From: Antedon mediterranea
Taxonomy: Eukaryota > Echinodermata > Crinoidea > Comatulida > Antedonidae
Assembly: GCF_964355755.1 (NCBI RefSeq)
Contig: NC_092676.1
Span: forward strand, 1,284,288 to 1,348,287
Direction: 5' to 3'
DNA length: 64,000 bases
This document shows, one piece after another, positions 35,735-48,800 of the stretch. The stretch's first letter is position 1; every line of letters begins with the position of its first letter. The position numbers and the translations under genes were made by a program. The notes beneath the pieces are model-generated. The model had not been told where the DNA came from, made no database searches, and saw only the letters and a list, made by a program, of their open reading frames with translations.

Positions 35735-38700
35735 ATGGCGGAAATAGACGGTATGGTTACTGTAAACACGAATTATTGTGTTGTAATTTAGATACAATTT
35801 GTTTATATTTTACATTAACTCATTTGTATATCGTATAAAATATGATGAAATATAACTTTAAAGGATTAAATCAATTTTGTATTAGCTTTATGCTTTATAA
35901 TTGCTAGGCTAGCCTAGCTAGTAGGGTAGGCCTAAACTTAAACTAGCCTAGCCTACTTCTACTACTACTACTAGCCTATAGCCTAGTATTATACTATAGG
36001 CCTGGCTAGGCTAGATTTTTTTAGCTAGGGCCTAGGCACCCCTACCTTCCTCTGGGCCTTTAGTACTGTACTCTCTCTACTAGTAGTGCATGCCCTACTG
36101 TACTGCTCCACAAGTCGTTGAAAACATGTTTTGAATGAAAAAGTGAAAAGAATTGGCCTAGCCTACTTCTACTACTAGTACTAGGCCTAGGCCTAGAAAT
36201 AAAAGTAATTAAAAGTTTTAGACTTTTAAAGACATTTTACTTTAATTAATATTTTTATTTAAAAATGTTTAATTTCAGATGGTCCTCCTCCTTTGGAGGA
36301 TATGACAGAAGTTCTTGAAAAATTGAATAAAGTAAAATTGAAGGTTCGGGAATCAAGCAAATCAACAAACCCAGTCGTAAAGAGTACAGCGCCGCCACCG
36401 GAGCACAAAGGTCAAGCGAAAGGTCAACCTAAGCCAACAAAGAATGCTGCAGTATGTTGATGACATTGACTAATTCATGTGTACTTTCCCTACTAACTTT
36501 CTTACTGGAGCTAAAGCTTATTTGGATTTCTTCCATCTTATTATCTGTTTTTACTTATAATCTGTATTCATTTGTATGATATTTAAAATAAAATGAATAC
36601 ATTTATTATTTTATATTTTATAGGTGCAAGTTGGAAAGTCAGTTGTAATCAAATCATCAAGTTCAGATAGTACATCATTTGGAGGAATGAGAAAGGGATT
36701 TTTATTCAATTCCGGCAAATCAAAACCGCAAACAAAATCAAAAGTACAAAGTGAAAACCCGAAAACAATTCCTGATTCAGAAGTGAAAACTTCAAATGAC
36801 AATATTACAGTACTTAAACCAAAGAAAGAGACGACAAACCAGCATGAGATTGCAGAGGTGCAGGAAGCCATGAAAGAAACAATCCCATCTTGGCTTGAAA
36901 ATAAAAGTTGGATTACGGGCGATTTACTGGCAACCATTGAGAAGCATCCGAAACTTGCTGAACAGATTCAAAAACCAAAATTTGCAATGGCCGTGGCGAG
37001 GTTTCAGGATAGCCCGCAAAAAGCTATGAGTGACTTCCAACATGATCCCGAACTGCAACAGTTTTTTAAAGAATTTTTCTCAGTTTTAGGTGAATAATTT
37101 ATTTTTAATAATAATAATTAATTAATTGGAACTTTTGTATCAGTGGCAAACTTCATTACATTACAAAAAACTTAATGTATTTAAAAATCAATTTGTCTAG
37201 GTGACCATTTCATTTGTTTTTTGTTGTCTAGGTGACCATTTTATTTGTTTTTTGTTGTCTAGGTGACCATTTTATTTGTTTTTTGTTGTCTAGGTGACCA
37301 TTTCATTTGTTTTTTGTTGTCTAGGTGACCATTTCATTTGTTTTTTTGTTGTCTAGGTGACCATTTCATTTGTTTTTTGTTGTCTAGGTGACCATTTCAT
37401 TTGTTTTTTGTTGTCTAGGTGACCATTTTATTTGTTTTTTGTTGTTTAGGTGACCATTTTACTTGTTTTTTGTTGACTAGGTGACCATTTTACTTGTTTT
37501 TTGTTGTCTTAGTGACCATTTTATTTGTTTTTTGTTGTTTAGGTGACCATTTTACTTGTTTTTTGTTGGTTGTTTAGGTGACCATTTTACTTGTTTTTTG
37601 TTGTCTATGTGACCATTTTATCTGTTTTTTTGTTGTCTAGGTGACCATTTCATTTGTTTTTTGTTGTCTAGGTGACCATTTCATTTGTTTTTTGTTGTCT
37701 AGGTGACCATTTCATCTGTTTTTTGTTGTCTAGGTGACCATTTCATTTGTTTTTTGTTGTCTAGGTGACCATTTCATTTGTTTTTTGTTGTCTAGGTGAC
37801 CATTTTACTTGTTTTTTGTTGTTTAGGTGACCATTTTACTTGTTTTTTGTTGACTATGTGACCATTTTACTTGTTTTTTGTTGTCTTAGTGACCATTTTA
37901 TTTGTTTTTTGTTGTTTAGGTGACCATTTTACTTGTTTTTTGTTGAGTAGGTGACCATTTTACTTGTTTTTTGTTGTCTAGGTGACCATTTTATTTGTTT
38001 TTTGTTGTCTAGGTGACCATTTTACTTGTTTTTTGTTGTCTAGGTGACCATTTTATTTGTTTTTTGTTGTCTAGGTGACCATTTTACTTGTTTTTTGTTG
38101 TCTAGGTGACCATTTTACTTGTTTTTTGTTGTCTAGGTGACCATTTTATTTGTTTTTTGTTGTCTAGGTGACCATTTCATTTGTTTTTTGTTGTCTAGGT
38201 GACCATTTTACAAAACTTGGAGATTCACAGACAAATCCGACTAATTATGATGCAATGAATTGTGGGAATTCTGGTATAAGAGTGCACGAGGGTTCAGCAG
38301 ATATTGCCCCACAATGCAGCAGTAGTAACAAACTTAATCAAAGTACACAAGAGGATGAGATACGAATGCAAAAGATTCTTGAAGATCCAGAAATTCGAGA
38401 AGTTTTAGCAGATACTAGAATCCAAAGACTTTTTGAGATGTTACGCAAAGAACCGCACAAAGTTCAAGGGTAACATTTTTTTCAAACTTTCCAATAAACG
38501 ATTATGAAAGAATTAAGCAGGAAATTTATTACAGTACTAGCAAAATGAGTTACCAAACATGCAAACATGCAAATCCGTTAGTACTGTTAATTATTTCTAG
38601 AATAAGTTTAATTTACAAACTAATGAAACACAATGTACCAAAAATGTTATTTCTGTTGTTTCAGATTATTACAAAGAGCAAGTGCAGATCTCAAGCCAAA

Positions 38701-38746
38701 AGTTCAAAGGTTAGTTGACTGTGGACTTCTTGATTATCAACGATAA
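35735..38746 (+). CDS. Uncharacterised protein with STI1-like (DP) repeats
   Basis: Function not recognised. Five exons: 35735-35750, 36279-36451, 36624-37089, 38199-38469, 38665-38746; total 335 residues. The N-terminal third is low-complexity and Lys/Ser-rich after MAEIDDGPPPLEDMTEVL. Residues about 140-230 carry the pattern HPKLAEQIQKPKF, ARFQDSP, FQHDPELQQFFKEFFSVLGD, which resembles the Asp-Pro-rich helices of STI1/HOP-type chaperone co-factors. Residues about 270-335 hold a second block (ILEDPEIREVLADTRIQRLF, then LVDCGLLDYQR). A chaperone-adaptor role is inference from this resemblance only. The exon 4 acceptor is preceded by 32 copies of itself. Confidence 0.8.
35905..36200. repeat. 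CTAG/AGGCCTAG-rich tract
   Basis: First intron of the STI1-like gene. Dense palindromic words CTAG, GGCC and AGGCCTAG, plus CTACTACTA runs, in otherwise AT-rich DNA. Similar tracts sit at 17.41-17.66 and 50.5-50.77 kb, each beside a divergent promoter. Confidence 0.7.
37201..38198. repeat. 32-copy minisatellite carrying the exon 4 splice acceptor
   Basis: Thirty-two units of 31 bp (three slightly longer). Each reads GTGACCATTT(C/T)A(C/T)TTG followed by TTTTTTGTTGTCTAG. The second half is a good 3' splice site and the first half equals the first bases of exon 4 (GTGACCATTTTAC). The array runs directly into the true exon at 38199. Using any earlier acceptor would meet an in-frame TGA within one unit. 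Confidence 0.95.
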
Positions 38747-39834
38747 TGGAGCCATGTATGCAATTGAATCGGTGGACTGCAAACTTGGAGCTGCTTACAA
38801 TTCAATCTGTGTGTGTTTTAAAATTGATGAATTCTAAAGTGACTACTACAGTATGTAGCCAATCACGGCAGACGTAGGTGCCCTACTATGTAGCCAATCA
38901 CAGCGGACGTACTGTAGGTGTCCTACTATGTAGCCAATCACAGCGGACGTACTGTAGGTGTCCTAACTGTATTATGTTTCTTTAACTGTCATTTCTTCAT
39001 TCTGCACAACACAATCAAGAGCTCTAAGGCAGATTTGTTTTATTAAAAATGTGAAACACAACCTTGACCTGCCCGCTCAGGAAAAGAACATGTCTCAAAA
39101 CTTAAGTTATTTTATGAATCTTTTTAATCTGTTTTAATTGAAGTTTTTACTGCACTTAATTTCAGCAATTATGTATAAATGTTAATAAATGAGATTCCCT
39201 TGTTGATTTCAACTCATAATGCAGCGTACTGGCCGTAGTGGTGTCCTGCTTTGCGGTAGCTTAAATTAAGTCATCACCGGAACCGGAAAATTAGTACAAT
39301 AAAAGCAATCTCCTTGACAATAAAGCATTTTGTTTTAAAAATGAAAATTGAAACAAAAGAATAAAGATTTGTACTTAACATTATATTATTTTTTACTTTC
39401 AATATTTTTTATTAAAATTACAGTTGTTTACATATAATATGATACAACATTCCATCTTTAATATTGTTAACAACATTTTACCATACCTCTACAATTGCAG
39501 GGAAATAATAAATAAAACTTCAAACAGCATCAAGGTGGTGTTTATTTACAACAATGTCTACAGTGGGTTAAGTACACCATTTAATTATAATGTACATTAA
39601 ATTCATACCCTTAGCATTATAAGATTATTTAAATAATATATACCCATTACAACATTATATTGGGTACATAGTACATTCTGCAATGTATAAATCTTTATAA
39701 AAAACATTAAATTTTAACTGAAAATCAGTAATTTAAAAAAAAAAGATAAATATTGTCATTTTGATCTGGCCAGAATATGTCAATATAGTATCCGTTTATA
39801 GGGCTAAAAAGAACTAGGACCAGTACATGTCCAT
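38747..39834. other. Convergent intergenic region STI1-like / IFT88
   Basis: 1.1 kb holding the two 3' untranslated regions. Candidate AATAAA signals for the STI1-like gene lie at 39184 and 39298. A minus-strand AATAAA for IFT88 lies at 39541-39546. One three-copy repeat is present. No gene is seen. Confidence 0.6.
38852..38966. repeat. Three-copy repeat, about 41-bp unit
   Basis: The unit contains TATGTAGCCAATCAC and GCGGACGTACTGTAGGTG. It lies in the probable 3' untranslated region of the STI1-like gene. The first copy is shorter. Confidence 0.8.
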
Positions 39835-42800
39835 TTACTCGGGCAATAAATCATCGCCAAGCTCTATTTCTGCAAATCCGTCTTCTGCCGTATCGCGTTT
39901 TCGAGCAGCTGTTTTTGGTCTCTCCATTGACGGTCCAAGAGGGTCGACGTATGAGGCATCTGTATAAAAAAAAAAAAAACATAGTTGAAACGCAGAGACT
40001 ATTTGTATTATGTGTTATACAAATTTAATATTAACAAATAGGAAACAATAGCTTTAATACTATAAGCATTTACTACGCACTGGGAGGGGTTAGGGGAGTA
40101 AAACATAACATACCAACGGTTCTTTCCTCTGATTCATACGGTCCATCGGCACTTGGTAAGCTCCTCATGCCACTGCCGCCTTTTGTACGCCTTGCACTAT
40201 TCTGACGGCTACTTCCAGCACTTCCACCGCGACCAGAATCTGAAGTATAATTGATGATGATTTAACATCTATTAACAAAGATGACTAAGTGAGTCAAGCA
40301 GCTTACATCTGGGTTTTTTTTGTTCATTATAATAGTGAAATTTCATTAATTTCATTTTCACATGAACGCTAATAATTAAACATTTATTGGGTATAACACA
40401 CAATTACTCAACAAGTCGGGAAAAACAAAACTTTCAAGACAAGTAAGAACTAGGAGGCATAGTTTGCAAGAACTTTGTGACTGTAGAAGAACGTAGTTAC
40501 GACCAACCTCCTGTGCATAGCCAACTGGTGAGTTTTGTTAATGTATTAATAGTGCTAACTTACCACCATCTAAGTCTTCACTTCTAGCACTTCCCCCTCC
40601 ATCAGATTCTGTGGTTAGTATGGTGAACATGAGATGAAATGGTCAAGTGCATGATATCAGTATGTGCATCACATGTTAAATATAAAGCATCACATGATAA
40701 CTTACAAATATCACATGATAAATTGTAAACATCACATGGTTAATATAAAGCATCACATGATAACTTACAAATATCACATAATAAATTGTAAACCTCACAT
40801 GATTAACTATAAAGCATCACATGATAACTTACAAATATCACATGATAAATTGTAAACATCATATGTTTAAATATATAGCATCCCATGATAACTTAAAAAT
40901 ATTACATGACAAATTGTAAACATCACATGGTTAAAAACTACATGAAATGTCACATGATCAATTTTGCATAATTATGATCGAAAAAATAATCTACCAATAA
41001 CCAAAACTGTGGTATTTATCTATTAAGGACACAACTGGTGCAAGGACAGGGTTTGTTAGTAAACATCAAAATGGTCACTATATACTATGTGGCACTATTT
41101 ACTTGGCAACGTCTAAAAATCTTTGGTATGAATCCCAGATCAAGCTTTAGGGAAAATATCATTTGTTAATTCTGTTCTTATAGGTAATTTGAGAGCTTAG
41201 GAAGAGGCATGGAAACCTAGGGAAGGGGTGTGGCAACCTATTAAGCCATGAAATTATGAATGTGCTAATTTTTGTTAATGATAATTAAAATGAATTCCAG
41301 GACCACATGAACTACAGTGCATTTATCTCTCAATACGATGTTCAACCTACCTGCACTGCCGCCTCTACTCCTACCACTGCCTGCCCGGCCACTCCCAGCC
41401 CGGCCACTACCTGCACGCCCACTTCCAGCACGCCCACTACTAGCTCGCTGTTAACAAATATAAACAAGTTAATAAAAAGGTAATTTCTCACATAAATACA
41501 AACAAAATTGTCTTTGTTTTCACTATAGTGTAGTGTAAGCCATGATTTTCTTGGTAATTCATTTTTTTAAACTTTTTATCAACATAAAGCCTATTGATAA
41601 CTTGCACAATTTAACTACACATGCTTTTGTTTACAATTCACACCATGCAATACAGTTATTTAAAAGCTTACAAAAAGCTACTAAAAGTCAACAATAATAA
41701 TTTATTAGCACTGCACTTATGTATCAGTCAGGGCACACTTCAACTTGTGAAGGTGCGTCCAAATAACAACTATTACTATCTCAAAAGCAGTTCTAACTTA
41801 TTCTTCATGCATTTGTAACATATCTACGAATAATCAATATTTATATAAAAAATTCATTTTTGTGAGATGAAAAATTCATTTTTGTGAGATGAAAAATTCA
41901 TTTTTGTGAGATGACAATTATTAATATCAAACAATAGAATGTTGAAGAAGATTGCTGTAAAGTTGATAAATTACATTTTTTTATTCTAAAATGTTTTTGT
42001 TTCTAAAATACAGTTAGGATGTCGAAGCAAGTCTACAGTAATACTAAACTACATAACAATGCCATACATAGTATGTTTATTTTTGATACTATAAGAAATG
42101 CCATACACGTTACATGTATGTTTAGCTATCAATTGTTTGATACTACTGTATAACAAATGCCATACACGTTACATGTATGTTTAATTATCAATTGTTTGAT
42201 ATCATCACCTCTCTTTCAATATCCTCTGGATGGAGCTTTTCAAGTAGGAAAAATAAAACAATTAAGGGCATGCAGGGAAACAAAGGATTTAAAATTAAAT
42301 TAAAAACAATAATTAATGTTTTTGGATTGTACATAAATACACTGTGGGAGAGGAGCAGGGGATGTATGCGGATAGTTTTTGGAGGCGACAACAAATACAA
42401 GATAAAAACCGGAGTAAATCATGGTAAAAAAAAAGAATACCTTTGTTTATTGATTAGTATTGATTGAATAGTAGTGTTATTTAAAAAGACAAATATCAGA
42501 ATTTATATATTTAGAATTTCAATCTTTTTTTAGAAATTAAATAAGACCAACTGGCTCACCTGTTCTCTCAACTCCTTTGCTTTCTCAGCCTTTTTAAGTT
42601 TGGTGGCGTAATCCTGCGCCTCTTTTAAACCAAGATCAGTAGTTATTCGAACTAAGAATTTTAAACCTAAAAGTTTAAAAACAAAAATTGTAAGTAAATA
42701 TATATATAGGGTTACATGTTTAAAACACTTGTGCTTATTTTGTATCCCATTCCATTATCATTTTTATTGTATTTGTATGTTTTTATTTTGATTATTGAAT

Positions 42801-45800
42801 AAAAATGTCGATGATTGATTGAATATAATTAGTACAGTACTTAGTGCAAAGTATCCACAACATTATGACTAGATTTTTCTATACAATTCTGTGTATTATT
42901 TTTTATTTGTTTCTTCATTTAGCACACAAGTGTCCATCTGTAGGATGTCTACAGAAGCATGTGCTAAGCATGGTCTAAGCATGTGCTAAGCATGTGTGTA
43001 GAATGTGTGTAGAATGTTTAAAATATAGGACAACTCACATTCAGTATTATCTGGGAACTTCTTATGTATAGATTTGTACGTTTCCAACGCTTGTTGGTAA
43101 TTCCCTGAAAAAAAATTTATTTTGTTACGTTATTTATTATTGTTTAGTATTTAGGATTAATTATACAAAAAGAGGGCAAAAACATATAGAAAACTTTGTA
43201 GCTACTGCTTCCTTTAAAATGAAAACATTCCATATCAAAATGTATTACAGTCAACTCTCCCAATACCGGACACCTTTGGGCCGGCCAAATAAGTCTGGTT
43301 TTCCGGAAAGTCTGGTATTCGGAATGTGTTTTTAATGGTAAATATAAATTTGGGACCTTTTGGTCCTCAAAAAAAGTCTGGTATTGGGAGAGTTTCTGGT
43401 TTTAGAGAGTCCGGTATTGGGAGAGTTGACTGTAACAGTAAGAATCTATGATCCATCTATGATCAAACTGACTAATCAATTGTTCCACAATGAATACAAT
43501 ACTGTATACTAAAGCTCTATCTACACTATCAAACTTGTTTGACAAAAAAAGTGTGATGTGCCCAAATATGGTTGTGATATGCTTAAATATGGTAGTGAAA
43601 ACATCATCATGTCTATATATGAGCACATTGTTTTGTCACATAAAGTTTGATAGTGTAGACAGAGCTTAAAACAAGAGATATTCACCACTTCTGCGATGAC
43701 AGCTAGCTATCATCAGACGCCATTTTACTTGGTTTGGTTGTATTACAGCTGCCCTTTCAAAGAACTGGATTGCCTTCTCCACAAACTGAGAGTCTATGAA
43801 GTATGCACCTAGCCACTCAATTATTGAAATGTTTGATGGGAAATATCGGTACGACTACAAAAGAAAAATTATCATTTTGGTAATGGTTGGTTGATGGTTG
43901 AATGTCCAAACCCATAGCCATATCGGTACACATTCAAGGCGTTTCTCAACCATAGTTCTTCTGGTACCAAGGGTCCTGGGTTCAAGTCCCGTCACAGGTC
44001 AGGATTTTTTCTAAGGACAAAATTACAACTCCACTCCCAAAGACTTGTAATAAGACTGTTTATGTAGAGCATCTTGTGTATATGTTTGTCTTGTGAACCT
44101 TTGAGGGTCCCTAATGACCAGCAATTACTGGATGGATCACCCTCATTAAATATGGTTTTAAAAAAAAGGACTTAAAACTGAAGTTACATTCTAGTGTACC
44201 CATCTGGTTCATGTGCACTTTAAAGAGTAGGGGTTTACTCTAGTGTAATGATTCATCTTAGCCATTAAATGAGTGCTATTTGTAAACACAAAGTGACTTT
44301 TAGGTCGTTTTATGATAACCATTACATTTACCTCGTAATGATATTGGTATGCTTGTGATTTGTCGCCCTCATTGTCATATAGCTCACCGAGTTTTGCTAG
44401 AATAGCCGGGTCTGATGGTACAATTCCTATCAATTGCATGTACCATTCTGTAGCCTGAGGAACATCGTCTAAAAGGTCATATCTATGTGTATAGTGTCAA
44501 AGGTCAAATGCAGTCAAATATCATAGATTCAAAGGTAATCAAATGTAAAACAGGCTGTAATTTTAAATTAAGTGGACATTTGTATTTAAAATTTAGTGTT
44601 GTAGTGTAAATACTAAAAATGTACATGTACAGTAATAAAAATCAAAGGTGCCTTTAACACTGTGTTATATATTTAAACAAAAGTAATAAAGTGAAATCTC
44701 CCATTGGCCTAATACTGGACTCTCTGAAAACTGGAAACTCTCCCAAAACCAGACATTTAGGCTAGCCTAGGTGAGAGTGAACTGTTCATCATGTAACATA
44801 GTTACAATGGATAACAACAGAAGGATACAGAGTAGCTATTTGGTAGATGACCTCAGCGCTGTTTCTCAGGATTGCGTGTAATTTATGGAAACAATCCAAC
44901 GCTGATTCATTCTGACCTAAACGTTTGTTTACAAGACCTGAAAATAACATTTTACAAAATTTAAATATTTGAATTATCTCCATCTTGAATATTAAGCTCT
45001 GTCTACAAACTAGTTTGACAAAAAATGTGTGATGTGCTCAAATATGGTAGTGATATGATATCACCATGTCCATATATGGGCACATCACATTTTGTTGTAA
45101 CATAAAGTTTGATAGTTAAACTCCCACATTTTGATGTATTTACCAGATGAAATGGTTACATGTCTTCCATGTTTTTATTTGTATCTATTTAATTCAACTC
45201 ATGGTATTTAAGCTCACCTAAGTTATACAACGCCTCTGTACAAGAGGACTCCGTACGCAAGGCCTCACGGTAATACTCCATCGCCTTCTCAAATTTGCCA
45301 TCCTTGTATATACAGTTTCCTTTGTTTACCAGAGCTGAAATATACGATAAATTAAGACTTTTAGTTTGTCTGCCAGTTCTTTTGATTTTTTTTTTATATT
45401 TCACTCAGAGGCTCCTCACAAGGCACAGTCTTGAGGAGCCTCTGCAACAAATAACAAATATGAGCTAAGCAACAGAAGGTGAAAATATATAACAAAATCT
45501 AAATAGTAAATCTTTTGTTTAGTTCTTTAGTTTAGTCTTATTAGTTATGGTTCAGAATAGTTAATTTGTAAAAAAACTAATAACCAACATTTATAACACT
45601 ATAATTAGAAATTTATTAGCTTTTTTTTTGTGGCCCACTGCAAATTATTTGTAATCTAATAATTCCTACAATAAAATAAACTTTTTCTGAGCAAAGACAT
45701 ACCACTTGGGTTATAGCGGTCTGACACCATTGCCAACTCAGCATACTTGTCTGCCTGTCTATGATCACCTTGAAGAAAGTAGAGAAACGACAGATTATTG

Positions 45801-48800
45801 GCCGCGACTGCCGCACACTTCGTGTCTTTCTTCTCAAACGACTTCAGTACGTCGACTGCCATTTGGAACTCTTTCTGTTTCAAGTACATTATTGCTTTGT
45901 TAATCTCTAAATCATTTGACATTTCTGTGAAAGGTGACTGCTTCACACAGTCAACACACCTGTAAACAAAATGATGGAAAGATTAAAGAAATGTTGAGTA
46001 CATGAACTATGATATATAGAGGAATTAATTTATAGAAATTGACCACAATGAAATAAAGTTTCTATGTTAAATAAGAAAGAATGTAATACCAGTCATAGCC
46101 TGCAGAAAATGTTGCCTCAATAGAAGGAGCAATTAGTTTAGCAGCTGCCATCACGCAGCGTTCCAATTCTGCTTTCCTGAAATTGAAAGAAAAAAAAAAC
46201 AAGTTAGATAAGCAGCTACAAAACCTTAAAGAATAATAGTTTCTTTTATAATATACTTTTTTTATTTATTTAAATACCCCTCCACTTAAAATGTGAAATA
46301 ATATATATAATATTTACTTTTGTTTTTCTTTCTCTCGTAAAGTGTCATTCTTGATGACTTCTAGAATCAGATTTGCATGTTTGTCATCCTAGAAAAATAA
46401 TAAAAAAATAGATTATTTTACACTGTACTGTTGTTGTTCAATAACTATATATACTGTAGATATACTCAGACAGGCATGTTGCTGGAGAAGTACATTGTGT
46501 CGAAAAGTTACAGATGGCTTGGAAAAACATATTAAAAGTACTTCCAGGTACATTTTGTTACAAGTTGTTTAAAATCATAGAATTTTAAATAAGTGTAACA
46601 TTTCTCTTCTTCTACGTACAGGATGTGGAAGATATTTGTCTTCATCATCAATCTTAAGGTCAACTTGTAAGAGACGTTGAAATGTTCTCTTCATCTTGTC
46701 TCGATCACCGGTAGCAAAGTAACAAAGAATGAGGTTAAAGGCCGTCTTGGGGTCAGGTCGTTCAGACATAATGTGTTCAAGAGATGTTATTGCATCACTG
46801 TATTGACCCATCTTAATGAACACAGTCCCAATGTTCTGCATTATACGTATTCTGCAATTAATAACATTTCAAGCAATTAATTCAAAAGGTAATAGCAAGT
46901 AGCCAAGCGGTTAAGACAGTGGAACCGTAATATGTAGCCATAACATTGGCAAGACTTCAAGGCTTACTCGCTCCATGGTTCTGGTGGTAGAACGGGTCTT
47001 CTCGGAGTAGGACTATAAACTGTGGGTCTAGCTGATGTGCACTTTAAAGAACCTAGTACATCTTTCGAGATGAGTAGAGGTTACTCTGGTGTACTAGTTC
47101 ACACACAGCCACTGTCACAAACTAATCATATATATACACTGGGCCCTCTGGGAGAACAGTCTTAGACTGAAGAGGCTACCCAGTATAAAGAATAAATAAA
47201 TAAATAGTGAGTGAGATTAGGGAGTGAGTAGAGAAGTGAGATTTTAATAATTCTTGTATTCTAAATTAATGATAAAATGTAATACACTTGCCTCATTTCA
47301 TTGTGTGTTTTTGGAATCTGATCAAGGGCCATACGATAGTACTTGATAGCTTTGGAAAAATTGCGTTGCTTGTAGTAGATATTACCCATATTTAGTTTTA
47401 GCCGACCTAGAAAATAACAAAAACACTAGAAAAGTTAATTTATATGATACAAATAATATTATACACACTTTTCACATCTGAAAGTTACCATTATTTTCAG
47501 TAAAGTCTACTTTTGTCATCGAAACACATAATAATTTCAAAACAGCCAACTTTATTTCCATGGCTACCAGATGTCTCTATGAAGATGGTTACTTGAAACT
47601 GTTAAGAAACACATTAAGAAACCAAAAGCTTTCCCAAATTGCTTGATCAAAGTGTCCGTACCTGCATTTGAAAACATCTTGTTCTTGACGATCACCTGAT
47701 ATGTGTTTAACGCTTCAGTGAACATCTCATTTGCTTCATACTGATTGGCTAAGTTGAACAGAATCTGAGAAAATTAAACAAATGAACTTTCAAGAATCAT
47801 AAAAAATAGAAAAAATAAATAAATACAGTAGAACTCTTATTAAATGTGTCATATCATTAACATATTTGGGCATATCACTACCATATTTGGGCATATCACT
47901 ACCATATTTGGGCATATCACTACCATATTTGGGCACATTTTTTTTGTCAAACTAGTTTGATAGTGTAGACAGAGATTAAGGATGTCTCTTGGTTCAGAGT
48001 TACTTTGCTGTGAAATACAAAAACAAAACTTGAAATGAAATCTAAATAAAACGGTTGTACTTACAGAATAAGTAAGATCTAAATTAATCTGATCGCTGGT
48101 TTGGTTCTGATCACGTTGCCTTACTAGTATTCGCTCTTTACGTCCTGCCTCTTTGGCTTTCTCCAAAGCCTACAAAGTTGGCAAAAAAAATACAAATTAA
48201 AACTCAAACAAAAACCATCTTTCATTTCATTTATTTTGTTTGACCAAAAAAAACCAATAAAAACAGGTCAGGAAAAACAAAAGAAACCTAGACCACTATG
48301 ATTCAATGAGTTAGTAATTCCTTTATACAATATAAAAATATATCAATTAAATTAAATCTATATAGAAAGAAAACGATTAGTAAATCCTTACCAAACCAAG
48401 TTCACCTCGACTATGAGCGAAACAACTAGCTTCTATAAGGTCATTGACCTGGTGTTCTAATTGCTTGATTTTTTCCTCTGGTGTATCTTCAGCCTTTGCC
48501 TCTAGAGGGGGTGCTGGTCCTCGATTTGCAGCTTGGTTAAGAGGGTCAAACGATTGACCTACACAATTAGAAATAAATAGTATTGTGAAATTCATGTTAT
48601 TTAATTGTGTCCAGAAATAGTTAATACCAAAAGATTTACTATTTAGATTTTTGTTGTTATATATTTCCACCTTCCGTTGCTAAGCTCATATTTGTTGCAG
48701 AGGCTCCTCAAGACTGTGCCTTGCAAGGAGCCTTTGAGTAAAATATTAAAATTGTAAAATATAGTATTGTGTTTTTAAGTCTTTATTGAGCTAAAGAAAT

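Noticed and set aside
40664-40855. Open frame with a seven-residue period
   Set aside because: Caused by the 21-bp sub-repeat in an IFT88 intron.
42177-42467. 96-codon plus frame and 70-codon minus frame in an IFT88 intron; also a possible small IFT88 exon near 42.21 kb (DIEREV)
   Set aside because: The exons at 42560 and 41447 join in phase and match IFT88 homology directly, so no exon is needed between them.
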